Assembly: GCA_937135955.1 (NCBI GenBank)
Contig: CAKZOB010000042.1
Span: 124,001-188,000, forward strand
Direction of reading: 5' to 3'
Length of the DNA stretch: 64,000 nucleotides
Source: an uncultured Anaerolineales bacterium
GTDB taxonomy: Bacteria > Chloroflexota > Anaerolineae > Aggregatilineales > Aggregatilineaceae
Shown here: positions 14,148-25,014 of the stretch, in pieces
Position numbering within the stretch: position 1 is the stretch's first letter
Layout: each line of letters starts with the position of its first letter
Position numbers and translations under genes: made by a program
The notes under the pieces: model-generated
Told to the model about the DNA's origin: nothing
Seen by the model: only the letters and a program-made list of their open reading frames with translations
Databases searched by the model: none

Positions 14148-16091
14148 ATGCGACGAACTTCCCTCACTCACACCAAGCGACTCTTGCTGGTTTTGATCCT
14201 GCTGACCGGAGTCTGGCTGCGCTTCCAGCACCTGGGCGCAATTGAATACAACATAGACCAGGCGTATCCTGTCTGGCAGGCGCTTCAGACGCTCGATGCC
14301 GGGCGCTGGCCGCTGACCGGTCAGGGCACGTCGGTGCTCTTCGACAACCCGCCGCTGACCGGTTACTTATACCTGCCGGTCGTTGCCCTGACGCGCCTGC
14401 CGCTGGCCGTCTACGTCTTCACCCTCGGCCTCAACTCCCTGGCGACCTGGCTGGTCTGGCGGGCGCTGCGCCGTCTGCTGGATACGCGCGCCGCGCTCGT
14501 GGCGACCGCTCTCTTCGCCACCAACCCCTGGATCATCGAAGATAGCCGCCGCACCTGGGTACAGGCCCTGGCTCCTTTCTTTGTCGCGCTGATCTTCTGG
14601 GCGCTGACGCCCGTCCTCAGCGGGCAGACGCGCCGCCCGGCCCGCCGGCTGTTGATCGCCCTGGGAGGGCTGACCCTCTTCGCCCATACCTATCTGCTGG
14701 CCTACGCGCTGGTTGCGCCGGTGAGTCTGCTCGTCGCCCGTTTCTGGCGGCGAGTGCCCAAACGCGCCCTGCTGATCGGAATCGTCTGTTTCGCCATGTT
14801 CGCCGCACTCTACACCGCAGGGCTGCTACACAACTGGGAGCGCACCAGCGCCCGCGCCGAAGCCTTCGCCGCTGGCGAAGCGCGCCTGTCGGATGAAGCG
14901 CTCGGTCACGCGCTGCGGCTGGTCACCGGAGGCGGTTACGCGGATGTGCGTGGCATGGCCGCCCCCGCAGACGATGCGGAGCTGCGGCAGGTGCTGAGCC
15001 GCGCGGTACACGCTGTCTGGTCGGTGCTGATCGCGTTTGGCGTAGGACGGGCGCTCTATAGCTGGCGACGCTCACCTGCCCCCCAACAACGCGACACGGC
15101 CCTGATCCTGCTGACCTGGTTCGCGCTGCCCGTATTGATGATGAGTTACGTGTCGCGCTCCGTGCACCCCTTCTACCTGCTGTTGACCATCCCTGCCGGG
15201 CATGGGCTGGCGGCCTGGGCGGTGCGCCCAGCCCTCGATCGGCGGGCGGGAGTATGGCTGGTTGCTATGGGAGTGTTGTGCACAGGAGCGCTCAACGGCT
15301 TGAATACCATCCGTTTCGCGCAGGCCAGCGCCGCGCACCCCGGCGAAGACCTGCCCGGCACGTTGCCCCTGGCCCAGGCAACTACCCTGGGCGCGCGCCT
15401 GCGGGACGCCCTCGCACCAGGGATGGCCATTCTCGCCCCCATGCCCGAATGGACGCCGCCCACCCTGGCCGGAAAGGCCGTGCGCACTGAGGAGATGAGC
15501 GACTTCGATCGCGCGGCGATCGTCCCGCCGGAAGGAGCGCTGCTGATCACTGTCGAGCACACGCCGGAAGACGCTGCGCCGCCGCTCTATGCTACGCCCG
15601 CCGGACCGCCGCTGACCTTCCCCGACGGCTGGGCTGTCGCGCTCTGGCGCGTGACGCCCCAGCAATTGTACATTGCGCACCCCGCCGACATCCCCTCGGA
15701 CATTCGCGTGAGCTTTGTCGGCTGGACGCTTAACGGGACACTGGCAGCCGGACAGACGACGTTGCTCGATCTGTTCTGGCGCGTGCAGGGGTTGCTACCC
15801 GATCGGGGCATCTGGACGTTTGCACCCTTTGCGCACCTGTACGATAGCAACGGGGCACGGTTGGCGGTGATGGACGGCGCGGTGATCTCCGCGCTGGACT
15901 GGGTGCCCGGCGACCTGTTGGTCTATCGCCTGCCGCTCCACGTTCCGCCCGATGCCGACGGGCCGTTTGCGCTGCGCGTCGGGCTATTCGATAGTGTGCG
16001 GGCAAATACCGATGGCACGCCCGGCGTCAATGCCATCTTCCAGCTCGACGACGAGACCTTCGTCGCCGACCTGCCGTTGACCGCCCCGTGA
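14148..16091 (+). CDS. GT39-like membrane glycosyltransferase with C-terminal extracytoplasmic beta domain
   Basis: 647 residues. An N-terminal signal anchor (about 9-22) precedes the first-loop acidic motif YNIDQAYPVW (about 35-44), the site of the catalytic Asp in GT-C enzymes. About ten further helices run to residue 410. The remainder is extracytoplasmic. Its last 130 residues (FVGWTLNGTLAAGQTTLLDL onward) form a beta-rich module also found at the end of the 58468-61026 protein. Such enzymes use lipid-linked sugars to glycosylate protein or lipid outside the membrane; donor and acceptor are unknown. The next gene starts 113 bases later with its own promoter. Confidence 0.72.
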   Translation: MRRTSLTHTKRLLLVLILLTGVWLRFQHLGAIEYNIDQAYPVWQALQTLDAGRWPLTGQGTSVLFDNPPLTGYLYLPVVALTRLPLAVYVFTLGLNSLATWLVWRALRRLLDTRAALVATALFATNPWIIEDSRRTWVQALAPFFVALIFWALTPVLSGQTRRPARRLLIALGGLTLFAHTYLLAYALVAPVSLLVARFWRRVPKRALLIGIVCFAMFAALYTAGLLHNWERTSARAEAFAAGEARLSDEALGHALRLVTGGGYADVRGMAAPADDAELRQVLSRAVHAVWSVLIAFGVGRALYSWRRSPAPQQRDTALILLTWFALPVLMMSYVSRSVHPFYLLLTIPAGHGLAAWAVRPALDRRAGVWLVAMGVLCTGALNGLNTIRFAQASAAHPGEDLPGTLPLAQATTLGARLRDALAPGMAILAPMPEWTPPTLAGKAVRTEEMSDFDRAAIVPPEGALLITVEHTPEDAAPPLYATPAGPPLTFPDGWAVALWRVTPQQLYIAHPADIPSDIRVSFVGWTLNGTLAAGQTTLLDLFWRVQGLLPDRGIWTFAPFAHLYDSNGARLAVMDGAVISALDWVPGDLLVYRLPLHVPPDADGPFALRVGLFDSVRANTDGTPGVNAIFQLDDETFVADLPLTAP

Positions 16092-16168
16092 GCGCCTCCG
16101 GCGTTACTGAGGGCGAACTACCAGACATCCACCAGGGAAACCGTTTATCAACCGCAGACAGCGCGCGG

Positions 16169-16197
16169 TTGACAGGTGCCCGCTCCGCCGCCATAAT
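16169..16197 (+). promoter_or_regulatory. Promoter of the lytic transglycosylase, probably giving leaderless mRNA
   Basis: TTGACA (16169-16174) and CATAAT (16192-16197) are 17 bases apart. Seven bases separate the -10 from the ATG at 16205, so transcription should start at or within one base of the start codon. No ribosome site is visible. Confidence 0.75.
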
Positions 16198-16204
16198 CGC
16201 CCGC

Positions 16205-18643
16205 ATGATTCTACGATACCTGCTGCGTCCCATCTTGTTCGCCCTGTTAGGTGTCCTGCTGGTGGCGGGATGCAACTTCGCTCGCCAGCCAGCGGTGATC
16301 GTGGTGACGGCCACGCCGAGCAATCCCGCTCTGCTCACGCCCGCCACCGTGCCCTATGTGACCCCTACGCCGCACATTGTCCCCACACCCACCCTGCCGC
16401 CGCGCCAGGCCTTCAGCGACGCCGAACGCGCCCTGCACAATGGCGACTACGTCACCGCCGTATCTTACTTCGACGCCGTGCTGGCTCAGCCGGACGCCGA
16501 CCCTGAACTGCGCGCCAGCGCCACCTATGGCCTGGGTGAAGCCGCCCTGCGCGAGGGGCTGTTCGACCGCGCCGCGGAAGCTCTGTCGCGCTTTATCGCG
16601 CAGTATCCGGATGATCCCCGTCTGGCTCACGCGACCTTTCTGCGCGGCGACGCTTACCTGGGCCTGAGCGAGTGGCAACTGGCCATCAACGACTTTCAGA
16701 CCTACCTGACCCTGCGGCCAGGGCTGATCGACAGCTACGTCTACGAGCGCATCGGCGATGCTTACCTGGCGCTAGGGCAGCCCGCCGAGTCGCTGGCCGC
16801 TTATGCCAAAGCCGCCGAAGCCACTCGCGAACTGTCGTCGCTGGTGGCGCTGCGCGAACGGGTGGCAGCGGGTTACCTCAACGCCGGGCAACCGCAGCAA
16901 GCCATTGCTCAGTACGATGCCATCCTGGCGGTAGCCCGCAACGCGCCCTACCGGGCCAGCATCGAATTTCAGGCGGCGCAGGTGCAGCTCAACACCGGTG
17001 ACGTAGCGGGCGGGTATACACGGCTGCAGCGCATCGTCCGCGACTATCCGGAGAGCTGGCCCGCCTACCAGGCGCTGGGACTGCTGCTACAGGCTGGTTT
17101 GCAGGTAGATAGTTACCAGCAGGCCGTGATCTACTTCGCCAACGAAGACTATTCCGCGGCCATTCAGGCGCTCAACGCGCATAGCAGCGAAAACGGCTAC
17201 GCTTCTGCCCAGGCGCTGATGATGCTGGGCCGCGCCTACCGTAAGATGGGCAACGCGCAGGCGGCGCTGACCACCTTCCAGACGGTGATTGACACCTACC
17301 CCACCGATCCCGCCTTCGGGGAAGCCTGGCTGGAACAGGGGCGCACTCTATTCCTGGCTGGCGACGTGCCAGGTGCCATCCAGAAATACTCGGCGCTGGC
17401 CACCCAACATCCCGACACGCCGCAGGCCGCCGAAGCACTATGGCGGGCAGGCTACCTCTACAGCACGCAGGGCAACACCGACGCCGCCCTGGCCACCTTC
17501 GACATCCTGGGGCAGATGTTCCCCGGCACCACCTGGGCGCAGGAAGGGCTGTTCATGGGCGCGACCATGGCCTACAACGCGGGCAACATCGGCATGGCCG
17601 CGCAATTGTTCGCCCAACTCGCCGCCACCGGCTCCGGCGAACTGCAGGCCGCGGCCTATCTGTGGGTCGGGCGGCTCTATCAGCGCGACGGCAAAGACGA
17701 TCTGGCCCGCCAGGCGTATCAGGCCGCCGCTGCCGCCGACCCTGGCGGCTACTACAGCCTGCGCGCCGCCGACCTGCTCGCCGGACGCGCGCCCTTCGAG
17801 CCGCCGCCCGGCACCGTCTTCGAGTTCGACGAAGCCGCCGCCCTGGCCGAAGCCGAAAGCTGGCTGCGGACGACCTTTGGCATCGCGCAGGAAGGCCCGC
17901 TCTACCCCCTCAGCGCCCAACTGGAAGCCGACCCGCGCATGATCCGCGGGCGCGAACTGATGGTCGTCGGCGCATCCACCACCGCCTACGAAGCCGCCGA
18001 GAAGGAATTCGACGCCCTGCTGACCGATGTCGAGCACGATCCGCTATCGCTCTATCAGTTGGCGATCTACCTGCGCGACCTGCGTCTGTACCGGCTTTCG
18101 ATCAACGCTGCGGCCAAACTGATCGATCTGGCAGGGGTTGATACCACGCAGGCCCCCGGCCTGATCGCGCGGCTGCGCTATCCGGTCTATTACAAAGACC
18201 TGGTGTTGCCCGCCGCCGCCGAACACAACCTCGATCCGCTGCTGGTCTTTGCCCTCATCCGCCAGGAAAGCCTGTTCGAGGGCTTCGCCACCTCCTACGC
18301 CGCTGCCCAGGGCCTGATGCAGATCATCCCAGACACCGGTCACTGGATCGCCCTGCAGCTTGGCTGGCCGGCTTATCAGAACAGCGATGTCTACCGCCCC
18401 TATGTCAACGTGCTCTTCGGCACCTACTACCTGCGCTACGTCATGGATCAGCTCAACGGGCTGCCCTACGCGGCGCTGGCTGGTTACAACGGCGGGCCGG
18501 GCAACGCGGCGCAGTGGCTGAGCATCTCCGGCCCAGACCTCGACCTGTTCTTGCAGACGATTGGCTTCGACGAGACACGGACCTACGTGCGGCGCATCTA
18601 CGAGCAGTACGATGTCTACCGGGCGCTCTACGGCACCTCCTGA
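16205..18643 (+). CDS. Slt-type lytic transglycosylase lipoprotein with TPR repeats
   Basis: 812 residues. A signal peptide ends in a lipobox (LLVAGC, Cys about 22), followed by a Thr/Pro linker (TPTPHIVPTPTLPP). About 500 residues of tetratricopeptide repeats follow (GDYVTAVSYFDAVLAQP and many similar). A C-terminal SLT domain carries the catalytic Glu in IRQESLFEGF (about 690), then AAQGLMQIIPDTG and LAGYNGGPGNAAQWL. This is the Slt70 plan: a superhelical body plus a lysozyme-like domain that cleaves peptidoglycan to 1,6-anhydromuropeptides. Lipid anchoring places it on the outer face of the membrane. The start at 16205 gives the lipoprotein signal; an upstream in-frame start at 16088 would bury it. 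Confidence 0.9.
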   Translation: MILRYLLRPILFALLGVLLVAGCNFARQPAVIVVTATPSNPALLTPATVPYVTPTPHIVPTPTLPPRQAFSDAERALHNGDYVTAVSYFDAVLAQPDADPELRASATYGLGEAALREGLFDRAAEALSRFIAQYPDDPRLAHATFLRGDAYLGLSEWQLAINDFQTYLTLRPGLIDSYVYERIGDAYLALGQPAESLAAYAKAAEATRELSSLVALRERVAAGYLNAGQPQQAIAQYDAILAVARNAPYRASIEFQAAQVQLNTGDVAGGYTRLQRIVRDYPESWPAYQALGLLLQAGLQVDSYQQAVIYFANEDYSAAIQALNAHSSENGYASAQALMMLGRAYRKMGNAQAALTTFQTVIDTYPTDPAFGEAWLEQGRTLFLAGDVPGAIQKYSALATQHPDTPQAAEALWRAGYLYSTQGNTDAALATFDILGQMFPGTTWAQEGLFMGATMAYNAGNIGMAAQLFAQLAATGSGELQAAAYLWVGRLYQRDGKDDLARQAYQAAAAADPGGYYSLRAADLLAGRAPFEPPPGTVFEFDEAAALAEAESWLRTTFGIAQEGPLYPLSAQLEADPRMIRGRELMVVGASTTAYEAAEKEFDALLTDVEHDPLSLYQLAIYLRDLRLYRLSINAAAKLIDLAGVDTTQAPGLIARLRYPVYYKDLVLPAAAEHNLDPLLVFALIRQESLFEGFATSYAAAQGLMQIIPDTGHWIALQLGWPAYQNSDVYRPYVNVLFGTYYLRYVMDQLNGLPYAALAGYNGGPGNAAQWLSISGPDLDLFLQTIGFDETRTYVRRIYEQYDVYRALYGTS

Positions 18644-18912
18644 CGCCTGCCATACCGCCAGCACACGAGTAGCGAACGCTTTGCCACCGTCGTTTGGACG
18701 CCTATCTTGTCCGCCAGCATGATCAATTCTATTATAGAAAAGAGTCATACAGGTTCTTTCACAGCTCTAATCTGAGCACTGCTCTTCGGCACCGCCAGAG
18801 CGCGCCTTGAGAACGCTGTGGGCCTGATGATCTGCCCGTCTTCCCTTGCTCCAAACTCGCCGCAGGCTCTGTAACGTCTCACGTTATAGCGCCTCAGTAA
18901 GGAGAATATCCT

Positions 18913-20493
18913 ATGACAGCCTTCCGTAAAGCCTGCCCCTGGTCAATCGTGGCCTTGCTCGCACTGGTGCAGTTAGCCCTGCCCATGAGCCATGCGGCAG
19001 CCCAAGGCGGGCAGACACCCACCCCTGTCCCACTCAGCCAGGACATCTTCCCTACGACTTCGCCCACCGCAGCCGCGGGGGGCGGCCTGCTCATCCCCAC
19101 CAGCACCCCAGAGCCAGGCGGGGGGTTGCTCATCCCCACCAGCACCCCCGCAGGCGGCCTGATCATCCCCACCAGCACACCGGCCCCCGCTGAGCCGAGC
19201 TTCCCCCCGCTCAGCGACGCCCAACTCACCGCCATCAACCTGCAACCCTCCGACGTGCCCGCTGACTTCGCCGCCAATCGCACCCTTGACGTGTTCACCG
19301 CCGAGCAGATGACCGCCGCCCTCAACAACGCAGGCGCTGCCGACCTGGCCGCCGCCCTCCAGCAGATCGCCAACACCTACGGCTGGCAGCGCTCGGTTGG
19401 CGTCACCTTTGCTTCCTGCCAGCCCGCCCTGCCCATCAGCGAGATTTACAGCGAAGTCGGCCAATACCAGACCCCCGCCGCCGGACGCGCCTTCTTCGAC
19501 GACCCGCAGGTACAGGACTTTTTCGCCGCGCTGGGCTACTCCCTGGCCCCCGCCCAAAACGTGCATGGCTGGCGGGCCACGCTGGGGCCGGATGCCGGCA
19601 CGTGCTTCGCCCAGGAAACCGAGTACGCCCTCTTCTTCGAATACTGGGGGCTGATGGTCACCGTCTCCATGACCGCCGACGCCAACACCGACCCCAACCT
19701 GGTGTGGAGCCTGGTTGACCAGTTGGTCGGCATGGTCGTCGCCCACGCCGATGCTCAGGCCGCGCAACCCTTCCCGCCCACGCCGGTCCCTGGCGCGGTC
19801 GTCCTCCAGCCCACACCGGTCGCTGTCTTGCCTACGGTGATCCCGCCCACACCGACCAGGGTGCCGCCCACGCCTATCCCACCAACACCAACCGTCCCCC
19901 TCAGGCGGGCTACGCTGCAGGACATCGAGGCAGCCATGCCGACCAGCCAGGAACTGAAACTGCCCTCGCCGCCCTGGTCGCTTGACTCCACCACCAGCGG
20001 CACCTACACCTATAACCAGATTGTGGAGCTATATCAGTCTGGCGGCCTGACTGAACTGGCCACCGCCATCGGTAACGCTGGCCTCCAGACAGGGCTGGTT
20101 GGGCAGGTCAACCGGCTGTGGTCTACCGGCCTCGACTGCTCGTCGCAATTGCAAGACCTGGAAGTCGCCGTCGCTCTCTTCAACGAAGCCAACGGGCCGA
20201 CTGCTTATATCAACAATCCACTGGTGCAGCAGGCCTGGCGCAACACGGGCCTGATCACCAGCATCGAGCCGCACAGCATGGGCGACACCCTGGGCCAGGT
20301 GTGGACTGGCGGGACTTCCTACGACCCCTGCGGGCAGGTAACCTACCGCCTGCTGATCATGCCCTATGGGCGCTTCCTGATTACGATCTTCGCCATCGCA
20401 TCGCCCTCGCTCAGCCTGACCGACCTGGACATGGCTAACGAATACGTAGCCGCGTTTACCATGCACAAGCTCGACGAGGCCGGGCTGCAATAG
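18913..20493 (+). CDS. Secreted protein with two related domains and Pro/Thr linkers
   Basis: 526 residues. A signal peptide ends near residue 30 (SHAAAQ). A linker follows with three near-identical units (GGGLLIPTSTPEP, GGGLLIPTSTPA, GGLIIPTSTPAP). Domain 1 spans about 95-285 and domain 2 about 340-526, separated by a second linker (PPTPTRVPPTPIPPTPT). The domains look homologous: each begins with a LxPSDVPADF- or LPSPPWSLD-like segment, has an INNPLVQQAW/FFDDPQVQDFF counterpart, and ends with a long VTVSMTA- or ITIFAIA-like strand. I recognise no enzymatic motif; the linkers resemble those of surface proteins in Chloroflexota. The start has AAGGAG eight bases upstream. Confidence 0.72.
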   Translation: MTAFRKACPWSIVALLALVQLALPMSHAAAQGGQTPTPVPLSQDIFPTTSPTAAAGGGLLIPTSTPEPGGGLLIPTSTPAGGLIIPTSTPAPAEPSFPPLSDAQLTAINLQPSDVPADFAANRTLDVFTAEQMTAALNNAGAADLAAALQQIANTYGWQRSVGVTFASCQPALPISEIYSEVGQYQTPAAGRAFFDDPQVQDFFAALGYSLAPAQNVHGWRATLGPDAGTCFAQETEYALFFEYWGLMVTVSMTADANTDPNLVWSLVDQLVGMVVAHADAQAAQPFPPTPVPGAVVLQPTPVAVLPTVIPPTPTRVPPTPIPPTPTVPLRRATLQDIEAAMPTSQELKLPSPPWSLDSTTSGTYTYNQIVELYQSGGLTELATAIGNAGLQTGLVGQVNRLWSTGLDCSSQLQDLEVAVALFNEANGPTAYINNPLVQQAWRNTGLITSIEPHSMGDTLGQVWTGGTSYDPCGQVTYRLLIMPYGRFLITIFAIASPSLSLTDLDMANEYVAAFTMHKLDEAGLQ

Positions 20494-20520
20494 CGCTGCA
20501 ACAGGGCAAAGCAAACCCAT

Positions 20521-20566
20521 CACAGAAGCACAGAGTTTTCTTTCTTCTCTGTGCTTCCTCTGTGTT
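20521..20566. repeat. Palindromic repeat, family 2, copy 1
   Basis: CACAGAAGCACAGAG (20521-20535) is the near-exact inverse of CTCTGTGCTTCCTCTGTG (20547-20564), around a pyrimidine-rich loop. Related elements lie at 21921-21974 and 58371-58437. It could form a terminator-like hairpin after the secreted-protein gene. Confidence 0.75.
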
Positions 20567-20612
20567 TTCCGCGCACTTTGTGGTTTGTCTCTCTGCGACG
20601 CTTCCGCTTCAT

Positions 20613-20641
20613 TTGCCCTGTGCGGGCGGCTGGCGTATAAC
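20613..20641 (+). promoter_or_regulatory. Promoter of the binding-protein gene
   Basis: TTGCCC (20613-20618) and TATAAC (20636-20641) are 17 bases apart, about 60 bases before the ATG at 20704. Confidence 0.6.
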
Positions 20642-20703
20642 GGGAATTCGGGCCACAATAATACCCGTGTGCCCTGTGAGACGGCGCGAGCAGGAGGTTT
20701 CTC

Positions 20704-21900
20704 ATGCATCACCTCACCCGTTTCATCCCCGGCGTCCGGCGCTGGCCGACTTTGATCGCCTTGCTGACGCTGCTGGTCGCCGCGACCGGCCCGGCGTTGG
20801 CCAGCCCTTCCGCCCAGGCCAGCGTATTGCGCGTGGGCTACCTGGGTGTGGCCGACTCTGACCTGGCCAAAGGCGCGCAACTGGCCATGGATCAGATCAA
20901 CGGCGCGGGAGGTCTGCGCGCAGGCGGTGCCACCTATCAAATCGAACTGGTGACGCTGGCACAACCGCCCACCGCCGAGTCCCTTAGCAGGGATGTGGCT
21001 GCGTTGGTGTCGCAGGGTGTTGTGGCCCTGCTCGGTCCGGAAGACAATACTGTGCTCACCCAGCAGAACACCGCTGCCCTCATCAGCGCCGGGGTGCCGG
21101 TGCTGGCCGCCGCCACCACCGACGCCCTCACCCGCGACGACGCAACCGATACCGTGCTGCGCATCCGCGCGCCAGAGCGCCTCTATAGCGAAGCGCTGGC
21201 GACTTACCTGCTCGATGATCTGGGCCTGACCTCGCTGGCGCTGGTGCAGACCAGCGTGGAATGGACAGAAGCGCTGCTCGTCTTCGAGCGGGCCATGCAG
21301 ACGCGCGGCATTGTCCCCGGTGCGCGCGTGCAGCTCGCCGATTCCTCAAGCCTGCTGGCAGAAGCGCGCGGCCTGCTCGACCTCAATCCGGAGGCGATCG
21401 TGATGTGGGGTGCCCCGCGCGATGCCGCTAGCCTGCTGAGTCTGTTGCGCAAGGGGGGGTGGGCCGGGCAGTTCGTCTACCGCGACGCCGAAGAGGCTGC
21501 CCGCGCGGGTTTCCTGTCGGACGCCCTGGCAAATGGTGTCATCGGGGCCACAAACTGGTCATATGCCTATCCGGGCCGGGCAGCGCGTATCTTCCTGGAA
21601 GACTATCTGCTGGCCTTCGCGCAGGTGCCCGGTGGACTGGCCGCCGCGGGTTACGACGCCATCTGGGCCTTGCGCAGCGCGGTCATTGCCGCGGGGGTCG
21701 AGCGCGATGCCCTGCGCGCTGCGTTGATGAGCTTTCCGGCGCTGAATCTGGTGGGCGGGACATTGCGCCCCGCTGAACTGGGCGACGGCGATCTGATCCG
21801 CGTGGTAATGGTCTACAGGCTGGGCGCAGGCGGCGGGCCAACGGTCGTGGCGCGTTTCGACGACGGGCAGCGCGTCGCCGTTGAGGAAGCCGGCGGCTAA
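20704..21900 (+). CDS. Periplasmic binding protein, branched-chain amino acid type
   Basis: 398 residues. A signal peptide ends at about residue 33 (GPALAS). A type I periplasmic-binding fold follows: VLRVGYLGVADSDLAKGAQLAMDQING at the first strand and helix, GVVALLGPEDNTV, VPVLAAATTDALT, the hinge-crossing TSLALVQTSVEWTEAL, and GYDAIWALRSAV near the end. This is the LivJ/Peripla_BP_6 family, which captures amino acids, amides or urea for ABC import, or acts as a ligand sensor. No permease or ATPase gene is adjacent, so it either feeds a distant transporter or works alone. The start has GGAGG at good spacing. Confidence 0.82.
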   Translation: MHHLTRFIPGVRRWPTLIALLTLLVAATGPALASPSAQASVLRVGYLGVADSDLAKGAQLAMDQINGAGGLRAGGATYQIELVTLAQPPTAESLSRDVAALVSQGVVALLGPEDNTVLTQQNTAALISAGVPVLAAATTDALTRDDATDTVLRIRAPERLYSEALATYLLDDLGLTSLALVQTSVEWTEALLVFERAMQTRGIVPGARVQLADSSSLLAEARGLLDLNPEAIVMWGAPRDAASLLSLLRKGGWAGQFVYRDAEEAARAGFLSDALANGVIGATNWSYAYPGRAARIFLEDYLLAFAQVPGGLAAAGYDAIWALRSAVIAAGVERDALRAALMSFPALNLVGGTLRPAELGDGDLIRVVMVYRLGAGGGPTVVARFDDGQRVAVEEAGG

Positions 21901-21920
21901 TTTCTGACCCTGTTCACCCC

Positions 21921-21974
21921 AGAGGTCACAGAGGACGCAGGGAATCTTTTCTCTGCGCCGCCTCTGTGACCTCT
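21921..21974. repeat. Palindromic repeat, family 2, copy 2
   Basis: Perfect 14-base arms AGAGGTCACAGAGG (21921-21934) and CCTCTGTGACCTCT (21961-21974). It lies between convergent genes ending at 21900 and 22003. Confidence 0.85.
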
Positions 21975-22002
21975 GCGATCCCCGTGGTGATACTCTTCCC
22001 CG

Positions 22003-24093
<2,091 letters not shown>

Positions 24094-24207
24094 GGGCTGT
24101 CTCCTGGGGAAGCGGTCAGATACAGGCTATCAGCTTCTGGCGCTCAGCGAGCGGGCCATAGCTGCTCGCCCTCATAGGGCTGGGCTACAACCAGTCGCTC
24201 TGTACCG

Positions 24208-24237
24208 ATTATAAGAACAGCGCGCCGGAAGCTCCAA
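24208..24237 (-). promoter_or_regulatory. Promoter of the YyaL-family gene
   Basis: On the minus strand TTGGAG (24232-24237) and TATAAT (24208-24213) are 18 bases apart. The leader to the ATG at 24093 is about 110 bases. The -35 lies inside a GCGCCGGA/TCCGGCGC inverted repeat (about 24221-24250). Confidence 0.6.
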
Positions 24238-24319
24238 TCGGCCTCCGGCGCGGGGTGCATTTCACGAAAGGTCGCGGTCGGCTGAGAACGCAGCAGACCT
24301 GATTTGAGGGAGTGCGAGC

Positions 24320-24440
24320 AAACCGTGACAGGCTGTTTGCTGCGCTGTGGTTTACCTCACCCCCGCTCGGCGCTAGCGCGCCTCGCCGAGCGAAGCGAGG
24401 CGGGGGGTGAGGTAAAGCGGCAAGCGGTTTGAGGCAATCC
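24320..24440. repeat. Interspersed palindromic repeat, family 1, copy B
   Basis: The core is ACCTCACCCCCG (24354-24365) against GGGGGGTGAGGT (24402-24413). The left flank (ACCGTGACAGGCTG...GCGCTGTGG) matches copy C near 40546-40578. The right flank (AAAGCGGCAAGCGGTTTGA) matches copy D at 46577-46596. It occupies much of the gene-free interval 24094-24480. Confidence 0.85.
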
Positions 24441-24480
24441 CTCCGGCGCGCCGCACGTTGACGTTGACAGGGCTTGGGCG

Positions 24481-24909
24481 CTAGCTCACCAGCCGCGCGT
24501 TCAGTTCGATGGGCACGGCGGCCAGTGCCTGCGACACCGGGCAACCGCTCTTGGCCGCTTCCGCCTGCTCGTGAAAGGTCTTCTCGTCCAGCCCAGGTAC
24601 TTTGGCTTCCATGTTCAATACGATGCGCGCAATTTTGAAACCCGCGTCCCCCTTTTCCAGGTAGACATCCGCCGTCGTGCGCACATAGTCTGGCGTGAAA
24701 CCCGCGCGCCCCAGGTTGGCGCTAAACGCCATCGAAAAGCACCCCGCGTGCGCCGCGCCGATCAGTTCTTCGGGATTGGTACCCGGCTCTTCCTCGAAGC
24801 GCGTGCTGAAAGAATAGGCCCCCTCAAAGGACCCGCTGCCGAGCTTCATCGTGCCTTTGCCCTCGCGCAGCGAACCTTCCCACACCGCCGAAGCCTTGCG
24901 AATCGCCAT
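24481..24909 (-). CDS. OsmC-family peroxiredoxin
   Basis: 142 residues of the OsmC/Ohr fold, thiol-dependent reductases of organic hydroperoxides. The two catalytic Cys are visible in AAHAGCFSMAF (about 54) and AKSGCPVSQAL (about 124), and the helix GTNPEELIGAAH is typical of OsmC rather than Ohr. The start is the ATG at 24909, with CAGGAGGA upstream. It is transcribed away from the nucleoside locus and appears monocistronic. The repeat copy B lies directly downstream. Confidence 0.9.
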   Translation of the reverse strand: MAIRKASAVWEGSLREGKGTMKLGSGSFEGAYSFSTRFEEEPGTNPEELIGAAHAGCFSMAFSANLGRAGFTPDYVRTTADVYLEKGDAGFKIARIVLNMEAKVPGLDEKTFHEQAEAAKSGCPVSQALAAVPIELNARLVS

Positions 24910-25014
24910 CGTCTGTTTTCCTCCTGAAACCCGTTGTGTGTGACGTATGGCGATCATAGCAAAGTCACCGGCGGGCAGCACACAACCTTTCGGGGCGCGC
25001 CCTCCCTCAGCGCA

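Noticed and set aside
19078-19190. CRISPR-like tandem repeat
   Set aside because: The three units (CTCATCCCCACCAGCACC-like) are coding repeats of the Gly/Pro/Thr linker in a secreted protein.
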